This document shows positions 24,573 through 33,172 of a DNA stretch of 34,367 nt, piece by piece. The stretch is from Chloroflexales bacterium (GTDB lineage Bacteria > Chloroflexota > Chloroflexia > Chloroflexales > Chloroflexaceae). Both the position numbers and the translations under genes were made by a program. The notes beneath the pieces are model-generated. The model did not search any database, was not told the origin of the DNA, and saw only the letters and a program-made list of their open reading frames with translations. The stretch spans positions 1-34,367 of the forward strand of contig JAKSDJ010000868.1 of assembly GCA_022360155.1 (NCBI GenBank), written 5' to 3'. How positions within the stretch are numbered: the first letter of the stretch is position 1; every line of letters begins with the position of its first letter.

Positions 24573-26465
24573 ATGTCAGTCCATCATCAAGAATCAATCC
24601 GATTGACCATGGCCCAGGCCATCGTCAAATTTTTGCAAGTGCAGTATAGCGAGCGTGATGGCAGCCGGCGCCGCTTCATACCCGGCATCTTCGGGATTTT
24701 TGGACATGGCAACGTAGCTGGGTTGGGGCAAGCGTTGCAAGAGTATGGCACAGACCTGCCCTACTTCCAGCCTCACAATGAGCAATCAATGGTTCATACT
24801 GCCAGCGGTTTTGCCAAAGCCAACCGCCGGCTGGCAACCCTGGCTTGTACCTCATCCATTGGGCCGGGGGCAACCAATATGATTACCGGCGCGGCCACCG
24901 CCACCCTCAACCGACTGCCTGTGTTGCTCTTTCCCGCCGACTACTACGCCACCCGGCGCCAGGGCTACGTGTTGCAGCAGCTTGAACACCCCATCAGCGC
25001 GGATGTCAGCGTCAACGATTGCTTTCGCCCGGTCAGCCGTCTTTTCGACCGTATCACGCGCCCGGAGCAGTTGCTCCACGCCTTGCCGGAAGCGATGCGC
25101 GTTCTCATTGACCCCGTCGACGCCGGCGCGGTGACTATCGCCATTCCACAAGATATTCAGGCCCAGGCCTACGATTATCCGGTTCATTTCTTTGAACATC
25201 GCGTTTGGCGGATTGACCGCCAACAACCGGCGCCGCAGCGCATTACAGAGGCGCTGGGATTGCTCAAAACCGCCCAGCGTCCTTTCATCATTGCCGGAGG
25301 AGGCGTGATGTATTCAGAGGCCGAAGCTGAACTGCTGGCCTTTGCCGAAAAATTCGGAATCCCGGTGGGCGAAACAATGGCGGGCAAAGGGGCAATGGAT
25401 AATGCTCACCCCTTATCGGTGGGCGGGTGCGGCGTCACCGGCACGGCTGCGGCGGGCAGATTGATGGCCCAGGCCGATGTGGTTATCAATATCGGCTCGC
25501 GCTTGTCAGACTTTACCACCGGCTCGCGCTCGGCTTTTCAACATCCCGCTGTCAAATTCATCAGCATCAACGTAGATGGGCGCGATGCCTACAAGATGGG
25601 CGCCCTACCCATTGTGGCCGATGCCCGCGAGTCGCTGCGCGCGCTCTTAAACGGCGCGGAAAGCATCGAGATCAAACCCAATACCAGCTACCTGGAAGAA
25701 GTTGCGATTGAAAAAAATAAGTGGCGGCAATTGCTTGAAACCGACGTGTTTGTCACCCATCCCGGCGAGATGTTCAACCAGCAACACGCGCTGCACATTC
25801 TCAATCAAGAAGCCCATCCGGGCGACACGGTTATCGGCGCGGCAGGCGGTTTGCCGGGCGACTTGCACCAGCTTTGGGACAGCAGCGACAAGAAGACCTG
25901 CCACCTTGAATTTGGCAACTCCTGCATGGGCTACGAAATCCCCGCCGGCCTGGGCGTGCGGATGGCTCAGCCAGAGGGCGAAGTGTATGTTTTCGTAGGC
26001 GACGGCGCCTACCTGATGCAGCCCACCGAACTGGTTACCTCCCTTCAGGAAGGATTGAAGATAACGCTCCTGATTTCGCAGAATGACGGTTTCCAAATCA
26101 TTCGCCGCTTGCAGATGAATCGGACGGGCATCAGTTTTGGCAACGAGTTCCGCGCCCGCGACTCAGAAACCAACCGGTTGGAAGGCGAGTACGTAGAGAT
26201 TGATTTTGCCAAAAATGCCGAAAGTATGGGGGCCAAAGCTTGGAGCGTGAGGAACGCCGAAGAGTTGCGACAGGCGCTTCAAGCGGCCAGAGCCGAACCC
26301 CGTTCCTGCGCCATTGTCATCACCACCGAACGACACCGCTACGGCCCTGGGTCCGAGGTATGGTGGGACGTAGCTCCCGCCGAAGTCACCGGCAATGCTG
26401 AAACGCAACAAGCCCGCGCCGAGTACGAATCTGACCGGGTCAAACTGCAAAGGTTCTATTACTAA
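24573..26465 (+). CDS. iolD: 3D-(3,5/4)-trihydroxycyclohexane-1,2-dione hydrolase
   Basis: 630 residues, the usual size. A thiamine-diphosphate enzyme: the catalytic Glu lies in PHNEQSMVH (Glu70), the central domain reads RPFIIAGGGVMYSEAEAELL, and the ThDP-Mg site begins GDGAYLM (476-482). IolD hydrolyses the ring of trihydroxycyclohexane-dione to 5-deoxyglucuronate. The IolD-specific N-terminal stretch (FIPGIFGIFGHGNVAGLGQA) separates it from acetolactate synthase. Its start has GGGAGA nine bases upstream. A 304-bp gap with repeats follows before iolG. Confidence 0.94.
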   Translation: MSVHHQESIRLTMAQAIVKFLQVQYSERDGSRRRFIPGIFGIFGHGNVAGLGQALQEYGTDLPYFQPHNEQSMVHTASGFAKANRRLATLACTSSIGPGATNMITGAATATLNRLPVLLFPADYYATRRQGYVLQQLEHPISADVSVNDCFRPVSRLFDRITRPEQLLHALPEAMRVLIDPVDAGAVTIAIPQDIQAQAYDYPVHFFEHRVWRIDRQQPAPQRITEALGLLKTAQRPFIIAGGGVMYSEAEAELLAFAEKFGIPVGETMAGKGAMDNAHPLSVGGCGVTGTAAAGRLMAQADVVINIGSRLSDFTTGSRSAFQHPAVKFISINVDGRDAYKMGALPIVADARESLRALLNGAESIEIKPNTSYLEEVAIEKNKWRQLLETDVFVTHPGEMFNQQHALHILNQEAHPGDTVIGAAGGLPGDLHQLWDSSDKKTCHLEFGNSCMGYEIPAGLGVRMAQPEGEVYVFVGDGAYLMQPTELVTSLQEGLKITLLISQNDGFQIIRRLQMNRTGISFGNEFRARDSETNRLEGEYVEIDFAKNAESMGAKAWSVRNAEELRQALQAARAEPRSCAIVITTERHRYGPGSEVWWDVAPAEVTGNAETQQARAEYESDRVKLQRFYY

Positions 26466-26498
26466 TCCCAATTCAACATGAACACCACGCATGTCATG

Positions 26499-26572
26499 CT
26501 GAGCCCTTCGGCGTGCCTGCCCTGAGCGAATCCGAAGGGCTCAGAGCAGGTTCCCGAAAGGCTCAGAGCCTT
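26499..26572. repeat. REP-like hairpins between iolD and iolG
   Basis: CTGAGCCCTTCGG (26499-26511) pairs perfectly with CCGAAGGGCTCAG (26532-26544). A second hairpin, AAGGCTC-A-GAGCCTT, follows at 26558-26572. The preceding TGTCATGCTGAGCCC wording is of the dispersed type seen in many Chloroflexota intergenic regions. It may attenuate or stabilise the iol transcript ahead of iolG. The rest of 26573-26769 holds only an 18-codon ORF with an AGGAGA site (ATG at 26681), too short to judge. Confidence 0.55.
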
Positions 26573-26769
26573 CCTGAACAACGTGAAGGAGTGATCGGAT
26601 GCGGAATGTCTCAGAATATAGCTAGAACGTTTGACGATCTCCTTTTCCGACCCCGCAAAGTGACAGGAGAGACACATACAATGAGGCTACTAATTGACCT
26701 GGCGTCTTCGATTCTCAAGCGGCTGGCGCTCTGCTGATCGAAATAATCACGGAAACTGAAGGAGGAGGT

Positions 26770-27792
26770 ATGGCAACCATTAATCTTGGCGTCATTGGTT
26801 TAGGCCGGATTGGGCGCATCAATAGCCGCTATCTGCTTGGACGCGCGGAGGGCGCTCGATTGGCGGCTGTTTCTACCCGCCGCCCCAAAGCCGCTGCCGA
26901 ACTTTTGGGACAGACCAGCAGCGTCAAAATCTATACGAACTACCATGATCTGCTGGCTGACCCCGCGATTGACGGGGTGTTGGTTGTTACCCACACCCAT
27001 ACCCACCATGACATTGTGATAGCTGCGGCAGAGGCAGGTAAGGCCGTTTTTTGCGAAAAACCCATCGCCTTGACCTTGGCAGAAACGGACTCAATGTTGG
27101 CGGCGGTGGAAAAGGCGGGAGTGCTGTTTCAAGTAGGTTTTATGCGCCGCTTTGACAAGGGCTTTGCCGCCGCTAAACAAAAAATCGAAGCCGGAGACAT
27201 TGGTACGCCCATTGTGGCCCAATCTATAAGTCGCGACCCCAACTGCCCCGAACCGGATTGGGCTGCACCCGCCAACAGCGGGGGGATGATACTCGATTTA
27301 GCCATCCACGATTTTGATATGTTTCGCTGGCTGATGGGGGATGAGGTGCAGCGAGTGTATGCTGAAGGAGGCAACCTGACCTGCCCTGCCTTGATTCAGG
27401 TTGATGATATTGATACGGCCATCATCAATATGCGTTTTGCCAACGGCGGGCTGGGCTATGTCGAGGCGGGGCGCAACTGCCGCTACGGTTACGACATCCG
27501 CTGCGAAATTCGAGGCACAGAGGGCACACTCAAAATTGGCTACCTGCAAGATACGCCGGTGCTTACGCTTACGCCGCAGGGCGTCACCCACGATACGGTG
27601 GCTTGGTTTGAAGAACGCTTCACCCCAGCCTACCACGCCCAACTTGATCATTTCATTGACTGTGTTCAGCAAGAAAAAGAGCCGCTTGTAGGCGCAAGCG
27701 ATGCTCGTATGGCTCTGCATATTAGCCTGGCCGCTACCCAATCTCAAACACAAGGAAGGCCGATTCATGTGGCTGAGACCCAAGACGTCTGA
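26770..27792 (+). CDS. iolG: myo-Inositol 2-dehydrogenase
   Basis: 340 residues. The Gfo/Idh fold has the NAD-binding GLGRIGR at 10-16 and the three catalytic residues at the places expected for IolG: Lys97 in CEKPIAL, Asp176 and His180 in MILDLAIHDFDMFRW. It oxidises myo-inositol to scyllo-inosose, the entry step of the pathway completed by IolE, IolD, IolB, IolC and the aldolase upstream. The start follows GGAGGAGGT, a very strong site. It is separated from iolD by a REP-bearing gap, so it may be read through or have its own promoter. Confidence 0.9.
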   Translation: MATINLGVIGLGRIGRINSRYLLGRAEGARLAAVSTRRPKAAAELLGQTSSVKIYTNYHDLLADPAIDGVLVVTHTHTHHDIVIAAAEAGKAVFCEKPIALTLAETDSMLAAVEKAGVLFQVGFMRRFDKGFAAAKQKIEAGDIGTPIVAQSISRDPNCPEPDWAAPANSGGMILDLAIHDFDMFRWLMGDEVQRVYAEGGNLTCPALIQVDDIDTAIINMRFANGGLGYVEAGRNCRYGYDIRCEIRGTEGTLKIGYLQDTPVLTLTPQGVTHDTVAWFEERFTPAYHAQLDHFIDCVQQEKEPLVGASDARMALHISLAATQSQTQGRPIHVAETQDV

Positions 27793-27906
27793 AGCGCATT
27801 CAATTGCGGACGAATCCTGTCGGGGCGCAATGCAACACGATATAGCTTATCCAGAAGCGCTGAAATGCGGATTGAGCCACGTTGGGCGGTGTTTCCGCAA
27901 TGCTGC

Positions 27907-28092
27907 TCATCGGCGTATCAGTGTTCGCTGTGGTCGATCAATCGGTGCGAGTGAGCGGTAAAGGTGCTGGACCTGTTCGGCGACCGTTGCATCGGTGACG
28001 ACAAACGAGGCGCGCTCACCAAGCGTAGCGACTGCCGATCTCAACTTGTCAGCATTGCGGTTGGCCAAGATCATACGTGCGCCTGCGGCATA
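27907..28092 (-). pseudogene. Fragment of a short-chain dehydrogenase/reductase
   Basis: Part of a 79-codon minus-strand frame. About 45 residues (YAAGARMILANRNADKLRSA, then VATLGERASFVVTDATVAEQ) match the second strand and NAD-binding region of SDR proteins, where DAT follows the third strand. The upstream glycine motif TGxxxGIG is missing and replaced by unrelated sequence. The downstream NNAG motif is lost as the frame turns into RPQRTLIRR and stops. It is a remnant with both ends missing. The stretch 27793-27906 holds nothing recognisable. Confidence 0.55.
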
Positions 28093-28146
28093 TAATCGAC
28101 CCTGAAAACTGGACCACATGCGACGTAAAGATTCGGAGAGGCTCAA

Positions 28147-28354
28147 GACACCACCAGGTGTCGTAGCCTATCAAGCCGCTGTGACGCGGGGTGATCCCCG
28201 CTAGGGATGTTTTGTCCTTCGAGTCCGAAGGTCGCCGCATTAGCACGGCATACATTGAGTTTCAGTTCCCGGCGGGAATAGACTGTCCTGCGAAGCCCAA
28301 CGGCCATCGTTTGTCCGTGTATCGCTATAGATCATAGGCTGTTGCGCATGCAAC
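28147..28354. other. Cluster of short perfect hairpins in a non-coding stretch
   Basis: Three six-bp stems with four-base loops follow one another: GACACC-ACCA-GGTGTC (28147-28162), GCGGGG-TGAT-CCCCGC (28186-28201) and CCTTCG-AGTC-CGAAGG (28216-28231). A five-bp one, GTTGC-GCAT-GCAAC, lies near 28341. No ORF covers them. They may belong to a structured RNA or to the end of a lost mobile element beside the dehydrogenase fragment. The remainder up to 28502 shows nothing else. Confidence 0.4.
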
Positions 28355-28502
28355 GGCAAGATAATGACCGCCCAGGACACACTCCATGCGTCGCCGCGCG
28401 CATCGTTGGGGTGTGATTGGCATAGGTATCAGGTAAGAGATTTGGCAAATTCTCGATGCAGCAGCCAAAGAGATCTCTCAACCAGTGAATGTGCGGTCAT
28501 TG

Positions 28503-30488
28503 TTAGTTCCGCGCAAGTGCCGCCTCGATCCCGGCCTGCAAGCTGCCTCGCGTCTGAATATTGCCCAAGTCTAGACCAAGATGGACCAGGGTCTGGGCAA
28601 TCTGCGGCTGGATGCCCGTAAGCATCACCTTTGCCCCCAACAACTGTATGGCCTGGGCAGCCTGGATGAATGCCTGGGCGACCTGAGTATCGACTATCGC
28701 AACCCCCGTGATGTCCAGAATGACGAGATCGGCCTGGTGATGAGCCACGCCCGCTAGTAGGGTTTCCATAATCTGCTGGGCGCGTCTGCTGTCGATAGTC
28801 CCAATCAACGGCATGATGAGCACCTCATCCGTGATCGGAATGAGCGGCGTTGATAGCTCGCGCAGTGCATCGTGCTGGGCGTCTATCACTTGCTGTTGGA
28901 GTGCAGCACGTTCCTCTTCAGCCCGAAGTTGCTCAGTAATATCGCGGACCATGGCAACGGTTCCCTGCAGTTGGCCCTGGTCATCGGCTACCGGAAACAC
29001 CGATACTTGCACTGGAATGATTGTGCCACTGGTATGCCTCAACGACAGCTTGCCCATCCAGAAGCCTTGGCCTGTCACCTGTTGCACAATGGCGCCAATC
29101 TGCGCCATCTCTATCTCATACAGCTGATCAAGCGACCGGCCAAGCAGCGCCTGCCCATACCCGGATAGTGTGCCATAGGCCGCATTTGCATAGGTGATCC
29201 GTCCCTGCGTGTCGGCCATCCCAATGCCATCAACGGCGTTCTCCACCAAGGTTTTGAAGATTCGTAAGTCTCGCTCTTGCTGCTGTTGTTCGGTGATATC
29301 CTGCACAGTGACAGTGCGCATTATGGGCATGCCTTCCTGGTTTCGCACCAGGAAAATCGATATCAACGCCGGAAAGACAGCGCCATCCTTACGGAGAAGG
29401 GTCAACGTGCCTTGCCAATGCCCGTCTCTCATCACCTGCTCATTGATCTGGGGTAAACGGTCTTGGTCTTCGGGCGCAATCAATTCAGGAATCGTGAACG
29501 CATCATGGTCTGCCGCATAACCCAGCAGCGTTGTGAATGCCGAGTTGGTGTAGATCGCCCGGCGCTGGGCCAATGGGTCATTCGTGGCGAACATGATACA
29601 TTCCGGGGACTGCTCAGCTACTGCTTGAAAGATGTGTAGATAGTTTTCCAGTTGCTTGCGTTCGGAGATGTCGATAGCATAGCCAATCACGCCAATCGGC
29701 GTATCACTATCATCACGCAGCAGCGAGAGGCAAAGTTGCAGCGGGATGTGCTCTCCAGTCTTTGTACAGCCCGTTGTTTCAATGTTCTGATTATCGGGCT
29801 CTGGCGTAGCGGTTATTGCTGCAAACCTCAGCCACGCTTGCTCTGCGGCGGGGTAGAGAGTGGCAATCGACGCACCAAGCGCCTCCTCGGACGCATAGCC
29901 AAAGATACGGCTGGAGTCGCGATTCCAACTGATGATGACGCCCTGCAGGTCGGTTACGATGACCGAGCCCGACACCTGCTCCAGGATTTGCGCTTGTTGA
30001 TACAACGTTTGGCGTGCCTGCACCTGGGCCGTGACATCAATCACAAAATGTGACACCCCCGCCACCACGCCTTGCTCGTTGCGCACAGGATTGCAGATCA
30101 GGTTGAACCAGCGCTCCTCCAGGTCGCCCGTTTCGGGATGACGCAGCTTGACCAGAGCCTCCTGAACCACTTGCACCTGCCCGCTGGCGTAGGCTTGATC
30201 CAGAACGGGCAACAATCCAAGGATCTCATGTGCGTCAAACACGGTACGCAGGCGCTTACCCAGAACATCTTGCTTGCCTAAGGCAGCAAGATAGGCCCGA
30301 TTCGCAAAAGTACAGACATAATCATCACCCTGCCAAAGGCAGATCGGGATTGTACTTTGCTCCAGCAGGTTTTCCATCCACTGAAACTTGGTCCTAGCTG
30401 CTTCCAATTCGGTTTGCAGCGCTGCTACCTGTTCGCGTAATCGCTCGTTCTGCTCCTGCAATGACGCTCTGTCCCGGGGATCAATCAT
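28503..30488 (-). CDS. Four-PAS/STAS protein, RsbR-like stressosome or anti-sigma pathway sensor
   Basis: About 661 residues; I choose the ATG at 30488, which has GAGAGGG eight bases upstream, over a GTG six bases earlier. An N-terminal coiled coil (ASLQEQNERLREQVAALQTE) is followed by four PAS/PAC units at about 40-160, 165-285, 285-405 and 410-525, each ending in an ITE/ISE-type linker, e.g. RDITEQLRAEEE. A C-terminal STAS domain (about 545-655) contains VILDITGVAIVDTQVAQAF, with the two Thr positions that RsbT-like kinases phosphorylate in RsbR. It has no kinase domain. No RsbS or RsbT is adjacent, so partners must be encoded elsewhere. Confidence 0.9.
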   Translation of the reverse strand: MIDPRDRASLQEQNERLREQVAALQTELEAARTKFQWMENLLEQSTIPICLWQGDDYVCTFANRAYLAALGKQDVLGKRLRTVFDAHEILGLLPVLDQAYASGQVQVVQEALVKLRHPETGDLEERWFNLICNPVRNEQGVVAGVSHFVIDVTAQVQARQTLYQQAQILEQVSGSVIVTDLQGVIISWNRDSSRIFGYASEEALGASIATLYPAAEQAWLRFAAITATPEPDNQNIETTGCTKTGEHIPLQLCLSLLRDDSDTPIGVIGYAIDISERKQLENYLHIFQAVAEQSPECIMFATNDPLAQRRAIYTNSAFTTLLGYAADHDAFTIPELIAPEDQDRLPQINEQVMRDGHWQGTLTLLRKDGAVFPALISIFLVRNQEGMPIMRTVTVQDITEQQQQERDLRIFKTLVENAVDGIGMADTQGRITYANAAYGTLSGYGQALLGRSLDQLYEIEMAQIGAIVQQVTGQGFWMGKLSLRHTSGTIIPVQVSVFPVADDQGQLQGTVAMVRDITEQLRAEEERAALQQQVIDAQHDALRELSTPLIPITDEVLIMPLIGTIDSRRAQQIMETLLAGVAHHQADLVILDITGVAIVDTQVAQAFIQAAQAIQLLGAKVMLTGIQPQIAQTLVHLGLDLGNIQTRGSLQAGIEAALARN

Positions 30489-30595
30489 CTTCACGACCCT
30501 CTCTTGTATGCCGCCTTATATTGCGGGTTGCATGAAGACGTATAGCTGTCGTAATTCTTGGCGGTTGCAGAAACCAAACGGCAGGAGGCAGCTAT

Positions 30596-30886
30596 ATGTC
30601 AATGGAAGAGATTATCATACGCCGATTCTATATCGTAGCGGATCGGGCACACGATGTCAAACCGCCAAACGTGAATATGTATTCGCGAGAGATTGCAACC
30701 ATTGAACTGCTATATGTCCTCAAGGGGCATAGCTGCCAAGCGTTCTACTGCTGGCGGTCACACTATTGGCGCCGCTTTTCCCCAAACTTCGCTTTCGGGA
30801 TGCAACGTCGGACGCAACGGACCAAAACACCTCATCAGAGGCTGGCGAGGAACACAGTTAGGGTTAGGCATCCTAATGAAGCATAG
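30596..30886 (+). pseudogene. Transposase N-terminal remnant (DDE type)
   Basis: This frame begins MSMEEIIIRRFYIVADRAHD and continues VNMYSREIATIELLYVLKG, then AFYCWRSHYW. That matches the opening of DDE transposases of IS4/IS5/IS982-like elements in Chloroflexota and Cyanobacteria, where VxxLxALKG and AFYRWL are conserved. After about 60 residues the similarity fades into Arg/Thr-rich sequence and no catalytic DDE residues follow. GGAGG lies 10 bases before the start. I see no clear terminal repeats, so only a decayed 5' piece remains. The rest of 30489-30595 shows nothing. Confidence 0.5.
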
Positions 30887-30916
30887 CGTGTACGGTCATC
30901 GCTGATGAGACAATGC

Positions 30917-30925
30917 TGGTATAAT
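30917..30925 (+). promoter_or_regulatory. Extended -10 promoter for the M24 peptidase gene
   Basis: TGGTATAAT at 30917-30925 is a perfect extended -10 (TGn followed by TATAAT). No good -35 is seen, which this promoter class does not need. Transcription would begin near 30932, about 35 bases before the start codon. Confidence 0.6.
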
Positions 30926-30966
30926 AATGCTATCAATCCTGCTCGAACAAACCTGTGGAGAACGAT

Positions 30967-32145
30967 ATGCTTTTCATCGAAAAGGCGGAGCAAGCGCATA
31001 GCCTCTTGCATGAACTTGATCTTGACTGCTGGCTGACTTTTGTACGCGAAACGGGAGATCGCCCCGACCCCGGCGTCGAGTTGGTCCTCGGCACGAGCAT
31101 AACCTGGAATTCGGCCTTCCTCTTCGGCAAAGACGGTACGCGCATCGCCATCGTTGGCCGCTACGACAGCGAGAATGTCCGTGCTACCGGGGTTTTTCCC
31201 GATATTATCGGCTATGATGAAGATCTGCGCGAATCTTTGCTTGTCGCCCTCGACCGCATTGCACCAAGCCAGATCGGCCTCAACTACAGCCTACACAACC
31301 ATACCGCCGACGGGTTGACCTATGGTATGTTTCTGTTGTTGCAAGAACTGCTCGACGGAACACCACACGCCGGCAAGCTCTGCAGCGCTGGTACGCTGTT
31401 AGCGAAATTGCGCGCGCGCAAGACCGCAACCGAACAGCAGCGGATCAAAGCCGCAGTCGCCACTACCGAGACCATCATCGCCAATCTGACCCCGCAAATC
31501 AAGCCAGGGCTCAGTGAGGCTGCCATTGCGCAGATCGTCCACCAAGAGTTCGAGCAGCGCGGCCTAGCCAGCTCCTGGGATTGGGACTATTGTCCGACGG
31601 TGAATAGCGGCCCCGACTCGCCTGCTGGTCATGTGCAGCCCCAAGACGACATTCTGGTCGAACCCGGTCACCTGGTCCATATCGATCTGGGGGTGCGCCA
31701 GGAGGAGTACTGCTCGGACATCCAGCGGATGTGGTACGTCCGCCGCCCCGCCGAGAGCGCACCGCCGCTTGATGTCCAGCGCGCCTGGGACACGGTCATC
31801 CGCGCCATCGAGGCCGGGGCTGCCGCCCTGCGGCCTGGCGCAATCGGGTGGGAGGTAGACGCCGTGGCTCGCCAGGTGATCGTCGACGCGGGCTACCCGG
31901 AGTACAAGCATGCCCTAGGTCATGGCCTGGGTCGCACCTGCCACGACGGCGGCCCGCTGCTTGGCCCGCGCTGGCCGCGCTACGGCGATGCACCGCTCCA
32001 GTCTGTCGAAGTTGGCAATGTGTATACGCTCGAACTGGGCGTCGCAACGTCCGCCGGCTACATCGGTCTGGAAGAAGATGTCGTTGTCACAGCGGATGGA
32101 TGCGAATTCCTGAGCACGTTCCAGCGTGATCTGATGCTGATCTAG
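30967..32145 (+). CDS. M24-family metallopeptidase (Xaa-Pro aminopeptidase-like)
   Basis: 392 residues from the ATG at 30967 (GTGGAG just upstream); a GTG at 30955 is less likely because the ribosome site would overlap it. A creatinase-type N-terminal domain (about 1-150) precedes the pita-bread catalytic domain. All five metal ligands are found: Asp240 (VHIDLGV), Asp251 (CSDIQRMW), His319 (HALGHGLG), Glu356 (TLELGV) and Glu370 (GLEEDVVV). The family releases N-terminal residues before proline or cleaves related dipeptides; exact specificity is unknown. The gene is GC-rich compared with the genes before it and precedes an Mrp gene on the same strand. Confidence 0.9.
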   Translation: MLFIEKAEQAHSLLHELDLDCWLTFVRETGDRPDPGVELVLGTSITWNSAFLFGKDGTRIAIVGRYDSENVRATGVFPDIIGYDEDLRESLLVALDRIAPSQIGLNYSLHNHTADGLTYGMFLLLQELLDGTPHAGKLCSAGTLLAKLRARKTATEQQRIKAAVATTETIIANLTPQIKPGLSEAAIAQIVHQEFEQRGLASSWDWDYCPTVNSGPDSPAGHVQPQDDILVEPGHLVHIDLGVRQEEYCSDIQRMWYVRRPAESAPPLDVQRAWDTVIRAIEAGAAALRPGAIGWEVDAVARQVIVDAGYPEYKHALGHGLGRTCHDGGPLLGPRWPRYGDAPLQSVEVGNVYTLELGVATSAGYIGLEEDVVVTADGCEFLSTFQRDLMLI

Positions 32146-32153
32146 TGCAATGA

Positions 32154-32246
32154 GACGAGGATACGAGGACATGACGAGGCGACGAGGACACGAGGACACG
32201 AGATGAAGTTATCCACTCATCCGCTCATCGCCTCATCCACTCATCC
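32154..32246. repeat. Degenerate short repeats between the peptidase and mrp genes
   Basis: A purine-rich run of GACGAGGAYAC-like units (32154-32202) is followed by a pyrimidine-rich run of CACTCATCC-like units (32212-32246). GAGGCGA in the first can pair with TCGCCTC in the second. Such degenerate micro-repeats fill intergenic gaps in some Chloroflexota genomes. Any function is unknown. Confidence 0.5.
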
Positions 32247-32252
32247 AAAACT

Positions 32253-33047
32253 ATGCCTGAACGAATTGCAAACATCAAGAAAATTCTGGTCATTGCTAGC
32301 GGCAAGGGCGGCGTCGGCAAGACGACCATCAGCGTAAACCTGGCGCTATCCCTGGCTGAAAGCGGTGCGCGGGCGGGGCTCTTCGACGCCGACATCTACG
32401 GGCCGAATGTACCGCTCATGCTTGGCATCCACCGCAAGAAGAGCGCCCGCGGGCTGATGCCCGTGGCTCGCGCCGAGCGCGCCCCTTACATCCAGCCATT
32501 GGAGCGCTACGGTATCCAAATCATGTCCATCGGCTTGCTCGTTGGCGAGGAGGATGCCATTCTGCCCGACTCGAACTTCGCCGGGCGGATCGCCACCCAA
32601 ACGCTCTGTGATGTTGACTGGGGCGAACTGGACTACCTATTGCTCGACCTGCCGCCTGGCAGCGGCGAGCCGCTGATCAGTCTGGTTCAGAGGGTGACGC
32701 TCGATGGAGTGGTGATCGTCACCACCCCGCAGGATCTTTCGCTGCTCGACGCCGGACGGTCGCTGGACATGTTTCGCCGGTACGCCATCCCGATCCTGGG
32801 CGTGATCGAGAATATGAGCTATGCTACCTGCCCGCATTGCGGCGAACGGATCGAGATCTTTGCCCACAGCAAACGGCGCTGGCTCATTCAGGATGAGACA
32901 ATCCCGCTGCTGGGGCAGATACCAATGGATATCAGTATTAGCCGGGGCATCGATGGCGGCCAACCGCTGGTGCAGGCAGCGCCGAGCAGCGCCGAGGCCG
33001 CTGTCTTCCGCAACATTGCCGCCCAGATCGCACAGAAGATGGGTTAG
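32253..33047 (+). CDS. Mrp/NBP35-type ATPase, iron-sulfur cluster carrier
   Basis: 264 residues. The deviant Walker A SGKGGVGKTT (16-25), switch segment FDADIYGPNVP and DYLLLDLPPGSGE place it in the Mrp/ApbC family, and NMSYATCPHCGERIEIF supplies the CxxC cysteines (193, 196) that bind a bridging 4Fe-4S cluster in the dimer. It would deliver clusters to apoproteins in the cytosol. It lacks the N-terminal DUF59 domain found in many bacterial Mrp proteins. No strong ribosome site precedes the ATG. It is cotranscribed at most with the peptidase; there is no functional link I can name. Confidence 0.9.
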   Translation: MPERIANIKKILVIASGKGGVGKTTISVNLALSLAESGARAGLFDADIYGPNVPLMLGIHRKKSARGLMPVARAERAPYIQPLERYGIQIMSIGLLVGEEDAILPDSNFAGRIATQTLCDVDWGELDYLLLDLPPGSGEPLISLVQRVTLDGVVIVTTPQDLSLLDAGRSLDMFRRYAIPILGVIENMSYATCPHCGERIEIFAHSKRRWLIQDETIPLLGQIPMDISISRGIDGGQPLVQAAPSSAEAAVFRNIAAQIAQKMG

Positions 33048-33049
33048 CA

Positions 33050-33119
33050 GGTTGGAACGTTGGCGCGTTGACAGGTTCGCGTGTTCGCACGTTTGAACGT
33101 TGACAAGTTTGCATGTTCT
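33050..33119. repeat. Degenerate GTTGAACG-like repeats after mrp
   Basis: About eight imperfect units of seven to nine bases (TTGGAACG, TTGGCGCG, TTGACAGG, TTCGCGTG, TTCGCACG, TTTGAACG, TTGACAAG, TTTGCATG) follow the mrp stop directly. They lie between convergent genes. They resemble the micro-repeat upstream of mrp in style but not in sequence. Confidence 0.5.
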
Positions 33120-33172
33120 ATCGGCGTCCATCGGCCTGCGCATCAGCCGCACCGCCGTCCTAGATTTGTGGG

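Noticed and set aside
26681-26737. 18-codon ORF with a good ribosome site before iolG as a leader peptide
   Set aside because: No run of regulatory codons and no terminator/antiterminator pair could be drawn; too short to support.
28205-28240. A tRNA T-arm-like word (TTCGAGTCC)
   Set aside because: The bases around it pair as a four-base-loop hairpin, not as a T-arm, and no acceptor, D or anticodon arm can be built around it.
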